Source: Bacteroidia bacterium | GTDB taxonomy: Bacteria > Bacteroidota > Bacteroidia > Palsa-965 | NCBI GenBank assembly: GCA_023151315.1 | Contig: JAKLJE010000013.1 | Coordinates: forward strand, 62,001-126,000 | Direction: 5' to 3' | DNA: 64,000 bases | In this document: in pieces, positions 33,593 through 41,868 of the stretch | How the letters are laid out: each line of letters opens with the position of its first letter | Position numbering within the stretch: position 1 is the stretch's first letter | Program-made: the position numbers and the translations under genes | The notes under the pieces: model-generated | What the model saw: only the letters and a program-made list of their open reading frames with translations | Databases searched by the model: none | What the model was told of the DNA's origin: nothing

Positions 33593-35296
33593 TTATTTCA
33601 ATTGCATCAAAAGTTGCTCTGTTCGTTGAATCAACTGACCTGCGAGTTCGAATTCGGAACCCTTAATTGAATATTTGCGGAGTTTAAGATCTTCCAGATG
33701 GCTGACAACGGAGTTAACGAGATTCTGGTCAGAATACAGCTTGCTCAATTTGTACTTCAGATTATGAGCAGAAACTTCATGCGGTTTCAACTTGGTCAAC
33801 GCGTTGATGCGAATCAAAAGTGCCTGATATGCTGTGTCAATACTTTGAGAACATTGACCGTTGCGCAAAATAAGTTTTGCCGAATTCAGCATTGCGAAAG
33901 CCTGTTCTGCTGATGTATCTGCCGGAGCTACATATTCCGTTTCCTGTTTTTCAAGCGCGATTTTCTCTGTTTGAGATTTAGCCGAAGCTTTTTTCTTCAG
34001 GCGAATAATGACATACGCAGAAGTTATACCCAATAATACAACACCCAGAACAACGACAATCGCGAATGGCAATCGTGATTTTGCAGTAAGAAACGTATCA
34101 GGGAGATTCGATTCAGAATCAGGATCAATTTTTGTTCCCGGAGCAACTGTCAATGTAAGTGTGTCGCCTTGAATAGTGATGTATTCTGATTTTTCCGGAT
34201 CGAAATAGGAGTAAGCTATTGTGTTCAGTGTATAGTTGCCTTGTTTTTCAGCGATCAGATTATACTCAAATATTTTTGAGCTGCTTTCAATATCATCCAG
34301 CGATAAACTGTCGTAAGATTTAATGAGTTCCATTCTGAAACCGTCGGGCAGCGTAAATGATGGCGCAATCATCATAGAGAAATTGGTCTTCCCGCTTACC
34401 GTAACTTTCATTCTCACAGGATTCCATTCTTCAGTCTTTTCACTGCTCAGACTGTATTCAAAATTCAACTGACCTACATCTCCGTTATATCCTGGAAGTG
34501 AGTCGTGTTGCGGCAAATCAATTACTTCTATCGGAATCATTCTGCTCGACAAATCAATTGAAGAGGCAAAGGGATCATATCCACCCGAGTTTTCAGTTAA
34601 TACAGCTGTAGTAACGTACTCAGGTAATTTCAGTTTACCTGATGCGTTAGGATAGATATAATCCACTGCAAAAATTCTGGATTTGTATTCGCGTCCGTTA
34701 ATGGTTTCGGTAGTTTCTTTTTTCTGGCTTTGATCAAAGTAGCCGGGAACATCTGGATGCCAGAAACCGTCGTAGCGTTCAGCGAAAATTGCAGATGTTT
34801 CACATGAATATTTGCTGTTGAAATACACACGCAGATAAACGGGAATCCGTTCTCCGATAAAAAATGTTCTGTCGGGAATTTCCGCACTTATGAACGCCAA
34901 ACCTTCCTGCTCAAATCGTGAATCCTGAACAACATTAATTGTAATTGTATTGGAATAGTATTGCCGTGTTCCGGAATAAATTACTGCAGGTCCGATTTCA
35001 AATTCTCCGGTTTGATTGGCAATATACCTGAACGTTTGGCGTATGCGGATTTTCTTACCCGGTGCGGCGTTGTCAAAATTTCTTTCTGTGTCCGTAAGTG
35101 TAAGTCCGGGCACATCTGGTATTGAAGCGTATTGAGTGAAATCATTCAGCTCCCCCGTAAGAGTTACAACAACTTCATCTGAAGTTTTGTATTCTTTCCG
35201 ATCTGATGAAATGGTAATGCTCTGTGCATGCAAATGAATATTCAATGCTGATAAAATCAACACTGCAAGCACGGATATTTTACCCATGAATTTCAT
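33593..35296 (-). CDS. batD: BatD-like membrane protein
   Basis: 567 aa. Signal peptide (MKFMGKISVLAVLILSALNIHLHAQ). The periplasmic region has Ig-like beta domains (SDRKEYKTSDEVVVTLTG, FEIGPAVIYSGTRQYYSNTITI), as in BatD/Aerotolerance proteins. One transmembrane helix (~420-442, AIVVVLGVVLLGITSAYVII) and a cytoplasmic tail with predicted helices follow. The ATG at 35296 overlaps the batC stop as TAATG, which is preferred over the TTG two codons upstream. Last gene of the Bat operon; no batE follows. Function in the Bat complex is only inferred (envelope stress or aerotolerance). Confidence 0.88.
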   Translation of the reverse strand: MKFMGKISVLAVLILSALNIHLHAQSITISSDRKEYKTSDEVVVTLTGELNDFTQYASIPDVPGLTLTDTERNFDNAAPGKKIRIRQTFRYIANQTGEFEIGPAVIYSGTRQYYSNTITINVVQDSRFEQEGLAFISAEIPDRTFFIGERIPVYLRVYFNSKYSCETSAIFAERYDGFWHPDVPGYFDQSQKKETTETINGREYKSRIFAVDYIYPNASGKLKLPEYVTTAVLTENSGGYDPFASSIDLSSRMIPIEVIDLPQHDSLPGYNGDVGQLNFEYSLSSEKTEEWNPVRMKVTVSGKTNFSMMIAPSFTLPDGFRMELIKSYDSLSLDDIESSSKIFEYNLIAEKQGNYTLNTIAYSYFDPEKSEYITIQGDTLTLTVAPGTKIDPDSESNLPDTFLTAKSRLPFAIVVVLGVVLLGITSAYVIIRLKKKASAKSQTEKIALEKQETEYVAPADTSAEQAFAMLNSAKLILRNGQCSQSIDTAYQALLIRINALTKLKPHEVSAHNLKYKLSKLYSDQNLVNSVVSHLEDLKLRKYSIKGSEFELAGQLIQRTEQLLMQLK

Positions 35297-36030
35297 TACC
35301 AATCCTTGTCGTTGCTTTTTCGGAAAGGACTTCCGTTCTGTCCGCTGCCGATTCTCTTGCGTGTATCTTCTTCTGAATTCTTCAATGAGTTAAGCAGTTT
35401 CTTAGCGTCTTCCTGACTCATTTGCTGTTTAGAAGGATCCTGAGGTTTCGTGCCGTTTTTATTGTTTTGATTCCCGTTGTTCTGGTTCTGCTGCTGCTGT
35501 CCCTGCTGCTGTTGTTGCTGTTGCTGCATTTGCTGTTGTTGCTGCTGGGATTGATTATTGTTCTGATTCTTGTTTCTCGCGTTTCGCATTTTCTGCGCCA
35601 TAGCCAGATTGTAGCGTGCCTGTTCGTCATTCGGGTTATTACGCAACGCTTCTTTGTATGCAGTAATGCTTTCGTCCAGTTTTTGCTGCTGAAACATGGA
35701 GTTGCCAAGGTTGTACCAACCCTTTGACAATGAATCAGGATTCTTCATGTCAAGTGAATTCGCATAAGCTTTCTCTGCTTCTTCGTATTTCTTCTGGCGA
35801 TAAAGTGCATTGCCAAGATTATAGCTCGTAACAGATTTGGAAGTATCTTTCTGCAAACCTTCCTGATATTTCTTCTCAGCACCTTCAAAATCTTTCTTGC
35901 GGAAAAGTTGATTTCCGTCGCGTGTGTTTTTCCAAGGATCACGCAGCTGCACGGTATCCTTATTCTGCGCACTCATATATGCGAATTGCAAAATGAGAGC
36001 GAAAAGGATTAGTGAGATTTTTCTGCTCAT
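35296..36030 (-). CDS. batC: BatC-like TPR protein with poly-Gln tract
   Basis: 244 aa. Signal peptide MSRKISLILFALILQFAYMSAQ. TPR repeats span ~38-148 (GNQLFRKKDFEGAEKKYQEGL, YNLGNALYRQKKYEEAEKAYANSL, YNLGNSMFQQQKLDESITAYKEAL). A Gln/Asn tract (~155-195, DNA ~35445-35570, built from CAG/CAA) follows, then a charged C-terminus. Typical BatC organisation. The ATG overlaps the batB stop by 4 nt and the stop overlaps batD by 1 nt, so it is translationally coupled on both sides. Expected to be periplasmic and to bridge BatA/B and BatD. Confidence 0.88.
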   Translation of the reverse strand: MSRKISLILFALILQFAYMSAQNKDTVQLRDPWKNTRDGNQLFRKKDFEGAEKKYQEGLQKDTSKSVTSYNLGNALYRQKKYEEAEKAYANSLDMKNPDSLSKGWYNLGNSMFQQQKLDESITAYKEALRNNPNDEQARYNLAMAQKMRNARNKNQNNNQSQQQQQQMQQQQQQQQGQQQQNQNNGNQNNKNGTKPQDPSKQQMSQEDAKKLLNSLKNSEEDTRKRIGSGQNGSPFRKSNDKDW

Positions 36031-37043
36031 GCTTTTTTCAGTTTTTTTCTTTTTCCTTCTGCCATCAAAAGCTCGACGATCAGTAACAGCACAACAAATG
36101 CCGATGCGAAATAATACACCGGTGTAAAGCTGGTGTATCTTTCCGTTTCACTGGTGGTCTTACTCAATTCACGCAATTGACCCATTATTTCATTCAGGCC
36201 CAAATCTGAATTCGTTGCTTTCACATAGGAACCGTTTCCTTCTCGTGCTATTTCCTTTAACGCAGCATCGTTCAGTTTTGTTATCACTTCGTTTCCTGAT
36301 CCGTCACGCTTGTTTGTTACTTTTCCGTTTTCATCCTTTACGGGAATAGTTGTACCTGATGAAGAGCCGATACCGATTGTACAAACAATAATTCCCTTTT
36401 CAGCAGCACGTGCTGCAGCGTCAGCGGCATCTTCTTCATGATTTTCTCCATCTGAAATAACGATGATAGCTTTTCCTCGATCTGATTCGGAACCGTTAAA
36501 TGAAAATACCGCATGATCAATTGCAGAAGCAATATCCGTTCCTTGTGCAGAAACTGTTTCAACTGAAACTGTATTCAAAATCATTTCAGCTGCTGAACGA
36601 TCGTCACACAAAGGCAGAACAGTATAGGGCTGCGCAGCAAACACCACAACACCTAATCGATCTCCTTCCAGTTTTTCCAGCAAATCCGTCAAAGCCAGTT
36701 TCGCTTTTTCAATGCGACTCGGTTTAAGATCCTGTGCGAGCATGCTGGTGGAAACATCCATGGCAACAACAATATCAATACCTCTGATCTTTACTTTCTC
36801 TTTGCCGCCATTGATTTGCGGTCCGGCTGCAGCGATAACCATGAAGACAATTGCAAGTGATAAAATGATCACTCTGATCCAACGCAACCTTGGACTTTCT
36901 CCCAACAGCAATCTGTTACCCATTACACCGCTTGCGTAAATCTCAAGCAGTTTCTTCCTTCTGCGAATAGAACGCATCGCGAGAAGAACCGGAACTACGG
37001 CCAGTATCAGAAGCAGAAATATCCAGGGATGTTCAAAACTCAT
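36027..37043 (-). CDS. batB: BatB-like VWA-domain membrane protein
   Basis: 338 aa. N-terminal transmembrane segment (~8-24), a second at ~56-75, VWA domain (~85-285) and a C-terminal helix (~310-330). The metal-ion-dependent adhesion site is complete: DVSTS (residues ~95-99), a later Thr in SAQGTDIASAI, and IVISDGENHEEDAA. The Asp/Ser/Thr set binds a divalent metal and usually mediates protein-protein binding. 4-nt overlaps with batA upstream and batC downstream. Paralog of BatA in the same operon. Confidence 0.92.
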   Translation of the reverse strand: MSFEHPWIFLLLILAVVPVLLAMRSIRRRKKLLEIYASGVMGNRLLLGESPRLRWIRVIILSLAIVFMVIAAAGPQINGGKEKVKIRGIDIVVAMDVSTSMLAQDLKPSRIEKAKLALTDLLEKLEGDRLGVVVFAAQPYTVLPLCDDRSAAEMILNTVSVETVSAQGTDIASAIDHAVFSFNGSESDRGKAIIVISDGENHEEDAADAAARAAEKGIIVCTIGIGSSSGTTIPVKDENGKVTNKRDGSGNEVITKLNDAALKEIAREGNGSYVKATNSDLGLNEIMGQLRELSKTTSETERYTSFTPVYYFASAFVVLLLIVELLMAEGKRKKLKKA

Positions 37044-38053
37044 GTGATACTGTCAAACAAGGTGTAACGTAAAACTAGTTCCGCCGCAAGCAGGAAGAAC
37101 GCCCAAAGCAAAAGCGGAAGAAATTCTTCCTTGCGCTGCATTGCCTGATTCTTATCGAATTCGGTTTTCTCAAGCGCGTTGATATCATCGTAGATTTTCT
37201 GCAATTGCAAGTTTCCGGAAGCACGGAAATATTTGCCTCCGGTTACTTCCGCCATCTTGATCAGCAATGCTTCATCGATGTTCACAGGTTGAAAGGTCAT
37301 TGAATAACTTCCGTCCGGATTGATTGCGTTAGGTTGAAGTACATTTCCTTCGGAAGCTCCGAGTCCAATGATGTAAACTTTTATACCGTAGGTTTTCGCA
37401 AGTCGAGCCGCGTCTTCAGGTGAAATGTTCCCTGCGTTGTTTTCTCCGTCAGTCAGTAATATCACCACTTTACTTTTCGCCTGACTGTCGTGCAAACGTT
37501 CAACGGATTTTGCGAGTCCCATTCCGATTGCTGTTCCCTCAATCAGCATTCCGGAATTGATTGTTGTAATCAGATTCTTGAGCGCTTTATGGTCGGTTGT
37601 CAGTGGACATAAAGTGAACGGTTCTCCGCTGAATTCAACAATTCCGATGCGATCATCCGGTCTGTTTTCAACGAAACGTTTCGCCTGTTCTTTAGCTGCT
37701 TCCAATCGTGTAGGCTGAAAATCATTCGCCTCCATACTCGGAGAAACGTCAATGCACATCATGATGTCGATGCCGTTGCCGTGCGTTTTCTTCCACGCAA
37801 GTGTGGATTGAGGTCGTGCAATTGAAATCAACAATAAAGCAATCGCAGCAAGGCGCAACACGTACAAAACAGGTCGCCACTTAACACGCGCAGGTGTTTT
37901 TACTCCGGAGAAAAACCGGATGGAAGAAATCTGCAAAGCAGGACGACCCCTTCCTGATGTCCACCAAATGAGAACAGCAAGCAATGGAATGAGCAACAGC
38001 AGCCAGAAAGCCCATTGCGCAGCGAAAACTACGTTGTTCCACCAGCTGATCAT
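37040..38053 (-). CDS. batA: BatA-like VWA-domain membrane protein
   Basis: 337 aa. Transmembrane helices at ~13-30, ~60-80 and ~312-332 surround a VWA domain with a complete MIDAS (DVSPS ~residues 98-102, GTAIGMGLA, LLTDGENNAGNIS). Domain layout and size match BatA. Translationally coupled to the preceding BatD-like gene and to batB by 4-nt overlaps. It probably forms a membrane complex with BatB; chaperone-like MoxR ATPases act on such VWA partners. Confidence 0.92.
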   Translation of the reverse strand: MISWWNNVVFAAQWAFWLLLLIPLLAVLIWWTSGRGRPALQISSIRFFSGVKTPARVKWRPVLYVLRLAAIALLLISIARPQSTLAWKKTHGNGIDIMMCIDVSPSMEANDFQPTRLEAAKEQAKRFVENRPDDRIGIVEFSGEPFTLCPLTTDHKALKNLITTINSGMLIEGTAIGMGLAKSVERLHDSQAKSKVVILLTDGENNAGNISPEDAARLAKTYGIKVYIIGLGASEGNVLQPNAINPDGSYSMTFQPVNIDEALLIKMAEVTGGKYFRASGNLQLQKIYDDINALEKTEFDKNQAMQRKEEFLPLLLWAFFLLAAELVLRYTLFDSIT

Positions 38054-39051
38054 GAGGGTGAATTGGTTGCGTTAAACATATTCGGTTGCGGCAGAAACAC
38101 AGTTGTAAATGCTGTTGACTCCACAAAAGCAATGGAGTGTTCAATACACTTTTCGCTGATGTAAGATTCAGGAACGAGTTTTCCGAATTTCACAAGATCG
38201 GCGGTTTTGAGAACGTGTTCCAGTTCTGAAATTTTATTTCCGCTGTCCGGCGCTCTGCGTAAGCGATGAATCACCTGCCAAGTAGTCATTTCATGCGCGG
38301 GAATATGAAAGCGTTCAACAACCCATGATCGCATCAGTCCGCTGAGTTCAAGATAATGTGCGTGTACATCTCCGTTCTGCCATGGCTTTGAAACGGCAAG
38401 TTCATGCAGACGTTTCAATAACAACTCATGTGGTAAAGGAGCGTGTCCGATATTAACAGGAACCGGCTCTTCCGCTTGTTTCTTTTTCTTTCTTCGCAGA
38501 TAAATGATCAGAACAACAGCTGCCAGACCGAGAACAGCAAGAGCAAGCCACCACCACAAATATTTGTACTGAGGATTGTAAACCGGAGCGGGAGGTACAT
38601 CGAAAATTCCTGCAATGTCCTTAATCGGTTTTGTGGTGTCAACAGGTACAGTATTCACATACAATTCCAATGGTTCCGTGTAAACCGTGTCTGTATCCAC
38701 GATGAATCGTTGAGCCGGAATAATCCACATTCCTGAATCGAAGCACGTGATGAGATAAGAATTCTTTTCTTCGTAAAGAACGCTTGCCTGATCCACAAGT
38801 TTAACGGAAAGCGTATCGCGTTTAAGTACTTCAATAAATGGCGTTAGTGAATCACCGATAAGCGGCCATTGCACTTTACGCTTTTCCATTCCTTCGTAGT
38901 AATAAAGGTTCAGCTTCAGTGTACATTGCTCACCAATGCGGATGGAATGATGATTTAATGTTGCTTCTGCACGAGCGTCCTGAGCATAGGAAGTTTGTGC
39001 GGTGATGAAGAACACAGCGACCGAGATAAATATGTGGTAAATTACCTTCAT
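38050..39051 (-). CDS. Bat operon membrane protein, BatD-like N-terminus and DUF4381-like C-terminus
   Basis: 333 aa. Signal peptide MKVIYHIFISVAVFFITAQTSYAQ. A periplasmic beta-rich domain (~25-160, ending PVDTTKPIKDIAGIFDVPP) is followed by one transmembrane helix (~170-190, LWWWLALAVLGLAAVVLIIYL), an RRKKKK stop-transfer and a helical cytoplasmic tail (~215-310). The position between the DUF58 and batA genes is where Bacteroidota operons carry an unnamed gene of this layout. It is probably a membrane adaptor of the MoxR-VWA complex. 4-nt overlap with both neighbours. Confidence 0.8.
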   Translation of the reverse strand: MKVIYHIFISVAVFFITAQTSYAQDARAEATLNHHSIRIGEQCTLKLNLYYYEGMEKRKVQWPLIGDSLTPFIEVLKRDTLSVKLVDQASVLYEEKNSYLITCFDSGMWIIPAQRFIVDTDTVYTEPLELYVNTVPVDTTKPIKDIAGIFDVPPAPVYNPQYKYLWWWLALAVLGLAAVVLIIYLRRKKKKQAEEPVPVNIGHAPLPHELLLKRLHELAVSKPWQNGDVHAHYLELSGLMRSWVVERFHIPAHEMTTWQVIHRLRRAPDSGNKISELEHVLKTADLVKFGKLVPESYISEKCIEHSIAFVESTAFTTVFLPQPNMFNATNSPS

Positions 39052-39926
39052 CTTGATTTGCCTCTTCGCTGGAACAGGTGTGATAATTTCAAAAAGTAGT
39101 TGTCGTTTGTCGCTACGTGCGTGTAGTCAATTCCTGTTTTACGGAAGAGATCATCCAGATAATGACGATGCATCAAAGCAGTTCGCGCAAACTGTGTTCT
39201 TACTTTTTCACTCGAAGTATCAATCCATTTCAGTTCACCGGTTTCCATATCCTGCATCTGCACGAGACCAATGGACGGAAGTTCGCGCTCACGCGGATCG
39301 TAAATATTGAGAGCAACAACGTCATGCTTTCTTGATGCGATCCGCAGAGACGTTTCAAAATTTCCCGCCATGAAATCGGAAACCAGAAACATGATGCAAC
39401 GCTTCTTCTGAATGTTGCTGAAATATTCCAACGCAGCGTTCAGATTTGTTCCCTGACCTTTCGGTTCAGTAACCAGACATTCACGAATGATTCGCAGAAT
39501 GTGTGGTTTACCTTTCTTCGGCGGTATGTACTTTTCAACTTTATCGCTGAAGAACAGTATTCCTGCATTGTCGTTATTCAGTATCGCAGAAAAAGCAAGC
39601 ACGCCCGCCATTTCCGCCATAAGTGTTTTCTTGTCGTGATCGGAAGAACCGAATTGTCCGGATTTACTGATATCGACGAGTAACATCATCGTCAATTCAC
39701 GTTCTTCTTCAAAAACTTTCACGTAAGGATGATTGAATCGCGCAGTTACGTTCCAATCGATTGTGCGGATATCATCACCGGGAAGGTATTCGCGTACTTC
39801 TGAAAATTTCATACCTCGACCCTTGAAGGCGCTGTGGTAAGCACCTGCAAAAAGCTGATTGCTGATTCCGCGCGCCTTGATTTCTATGCGGCGGACTTTT
39901 TCCAGAATATCCGAATCTTCCATCAC
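39048..39926 (-). CDS. DUF58 / VWA-like protein
   Basis: 292 aa, no signal peptide. The DUF58 signature is EYLPGDDIRTIDWNVTARF (residues ~47-65), followed by a VWA-like fold starting VDISKSGQFGSS. The MIDAS is partly changed relative to BatA/B. DUF58 proteins are cytoplasmic partners of MoxR ATPases. It starts 5 nt after the moxR stop and overlaps the next gene by 4 nt. Confidence 0.92.
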   Translation of the reverse strand: MMEDSDILEKVRRIEIKARGISNQLFAGAYHSAFKGRGMKFSEVREYLPGDDIRTIDWNVTARFNHPYVKVFEEERELTMMLLVDISKSGQFGSSDHDKKTLMAEMAGVLAFSAILNNDNAGILFFSDKVEKYIPPKKGKPHILRIIRECLVTEPKGQGTNLNAALEYFSNIQKKRCIMFLVSDFMAGNFETSLRIASRKHDVVALNIYDPRERELPSIGLVQMQDMETGELKWIDTSSEKVRTQFARTALMHRHYLDDLFRKTGIDYTHVATNDNYFLKLSHLFQRRGKSR

Positions 39927-39931
39927 CGGAA

Positions 39932-40921
39932 TTAAGGAACCTGAACTACGTTGATGACTTCATCAATGATCTGAGATGAAGTGATATTTTCCGCTTCGGC
40001 CTCAAATGACAATCCGATTCTATGACGCAGCACATCATGTGCGATAGCTCTCACATCGTCAGGAATTACGAAAGCGCGGTGTTGCAGGAATGCGTATGAT
40101 TTGGCAGCGAGCGCCAATGCAATGGATGCACGCGGAGATCCGCCGAAAGTAATCATCGGTTGCAGTTTCTGTAAACGGTATTCGGCAGGATAACGCGTCG
40201 CAAAAACAAGATCAACGATGTACTTCTCGATTTTCTCATCGAGATAAACTTCGTGAACTACATTTCTTGCTTTTATAATTTCTTCTTTGGCAAGAACCGG
40301 CTTTGGCTGTTTTTTCTCCGGAGCAATCTGCTGGCGGATGATGGCCTGTTCTTCGTCACGTGTAGGATAATCGATTACAACTTTCAGCATGAATCGATCG
40401 ACCTGCGCTTCCGGCAACGGATAAGTTCCTTCCTGTTCAACAGGGTTCATTGTTGCGAGAACCAGAAACGGCTCGGGCAACTTGAAAGTATTTTCTCCGA
40501 TGGTAACCTGACGTTCCTGCATGGCTTCAAGCAAAGCTGATTGCACTTTTGCGGGAGCACGGTTGATTTCGTCTGCCAGAATGAAATTGGCAAAAACAGG
40601 ACCTTTTCGCACAGCGAATTCCTCTTTCTTCTGATTATAGATCATTGTTCCGATCAGATCGGCAGGAAGAAGATCGGGAGTAAACTGAAGTCGACTGAAA
40701 TCGGCCTGAATGGTTGCAGCCAGTGATTTCACGGCAAGCGTTTTCGCAAGGCCGGGAACACCTTCCAGAAGAATGTGTCCGTTGGAAAGCAATGCAATCA
40801 GCAAGCGTTCAATCATGGTCTTCTGACCAACGATGACATTATCCAATTCGCTGTTGATTTTATCAACGAAGGCACTTTCCTGTTTGATTTTCTCAGTAAG
40901 ATGTTGGAAATCCTGGCTCAT
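39932..40921 (-). CDS. moxR: MoxR-family AAA+ ATPase
   Basis: 329 aa. Walker A GVPGLAKT (~54-61), Walker B FILADEINRAP (~112-122), sensor 1 LATMNPVEQEGTYPLPEAQ and arginine finger region VDRFMLK are all in place. The C-terminal lid has RASIALALAAKSYAF. MoxR proteins are thought to act as chaperones that activate or assemble VWA-domain partners. First gene of a seven-gene operon, preceded by the -7 box TAACTTTG. Confidence 0.95.
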   Translation of the reverse strand: MSQDFQHLTEKIKQESAFVDKINSELDNVIVGQKTMIERLLIALLSNGHILLEGVPGLAKTLAVKSLAATIQADFSRLQFTPDLLPADLIGTMIYNQKKEEFAVRKGPVFANFILADEINRAPAKVQSALLEAMQERQVTIGENTFKLPEPFLVLATMNPVEQEGTYPLPEAQVDRFMLKVVIDYPTRDEEQAIIRQQIAPEKKQPKPVLAKEEIIKARNVVHEVYLDEKIEKYIVDLVFATRYPAEYRLQKLQPMITFGGSPRASIALALAAKSYAFLQHRAFVIPDDVRAIAHDVLRHRIGLSFEAEAENITSSQIIDEVINVVQVP

Positions 40922-40940
40922 ATTGTGGTTTAGATTCAGA

Positions 40941-40948
40941 CAAAGTTA
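40941..40948 (-). promoter_or_regulatory. -7 box TAACTTTG (Bat operon)
   Basis: Perfect TAnnTTTG match 19 nt before the moxR ATG. It would drive all seven genes down to batD. Confidence 0.6.
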
Positions 40949-41078
40949 AGGTTGCACGTGTGCGCGCACGGAGTAGCGGTCAAAAAAATTGTTAACCATC
41001 AGCAAGGTAAAACATAAACTTGTGCATTTGGGTGGTGTAATACCGCTTTAAGAAGGATTTTTCATTCTGCTGAATCGT

Positions 41079-41086
41079 TACCTTTG
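41079..41086 (+). promoter_or_regulatory. -7 box TACCTTTG (truA)
   Basis: Perfect match, 11 nt before the GTG start of truA. Confidence 0.6.
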
Positions 41087-41097
41087 TCCTCTCAATC

Positions 41098-41868
41098 GTG
41101 GCACGCTACTTCATACGACTCGCATACAAGGGAACAGCTTATCAGGGATGGCAGGTGCAACCGCATACAACTTTGACGGTGCAACACCAGCTCAATGAAA
41201 AGCTGAGCATGCTTTTGCGTGAGCCGGTGGATGTAACCGGTTGCGGACGTACGGACAGCGGAGTGCATGCACGTGATTATTACGCGCATTTCGAATGCAG
41301 CTCGGAAACTTTGGCCGGTAATGCAGATTTCATTTACCATTTGAACTGCGTGCTACCAAAGGACATTGCGGCGAAGCGAATCTTTGAGGTGCCGGAAAAT
41401 GCACATGCGAGATTCGATGCAGTAGCAAGAACCTATGAGTATCATCTTTTGCTCAGTAAAGATGCCTTCAACGATCATCAGGCCTGGGAGATTAAAGATA
41501 TTCCTGATGTTACTGCAATGAACACCGCTGCGGATGCGTTGATGAATTACGATGATTTCGCTGCGTTCTGTAAGATCGGTTCCGACCAGAAAACAACGAA
41601 ATGCAAGCTTACAGAAGCATGGTGGATGCGTCACGGGAATTACATTGTATTTACAATTACGGCTGATCGTTTTCTGAGAAATATGGTTCGGGCGGTAGTC
41701 GGAACATTGCTTGACGTTGGACGCGGTAAAACATCAATAGCAGAGTTGCACGAGATTGTGAAGTCGGGAAACCGTTCCGAAGCAGGACAATCGGTACCGG
41801 CGCACGGTTTATATTTAACACGGATAGTTTATCCGGAACATTACAAAGTGAATACGGAGGAAGAATAG
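41098..41868 (+). CDS. truA: tRNA pseudouridine(38-40) synthase TruA
   Basis: 256 aa. Catalytic motif CGRTDSGVHA (residues ~50-59, catalytic Asp). N-terminal RYFIRLAYKGTAYQGWQVQP and C-terminal FLRNMVRAVVGTLLDVGRG are family hallmarks. It isomerises uridines in the anticodon stem-loop. The start is GTG, giving the usual short N-terminus. The stop is immediately followed by the ATG of the ABC exporter, so the two are co-transcribed. Confidence 0.96.
   Translation: MARYFIRLAYKGTAYQGWQVQPHTTLTVQHQLNEKLSMLLREPVDVTGCGRTDSGVHARDYYAHFECSSETLAGNADFIYHLNCVLPKDIAAKRIFEVPENAHARFDAVARTYEYHLLLSKDAFNDHQAWEIKDIPDVTAMNTAADALMNYDDFAAFCKIGSDQKTTKCKLTEAWWMRHGNYIVFTITADRFLRNMVRAVVGTLLDVGRGKTSIAELHEIVKSGNRSEAGQSVPAHGLYLTRIVYPEHYKVNTEEE

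Noticed and set aside
33593-40921. MoxR-VWA operon as an anti-phage system (ternary-type)
   Set aside because: Complete Bat architecture with BatC TPR and BatD proteins fits the well-known envelope operon; no effector gene present.
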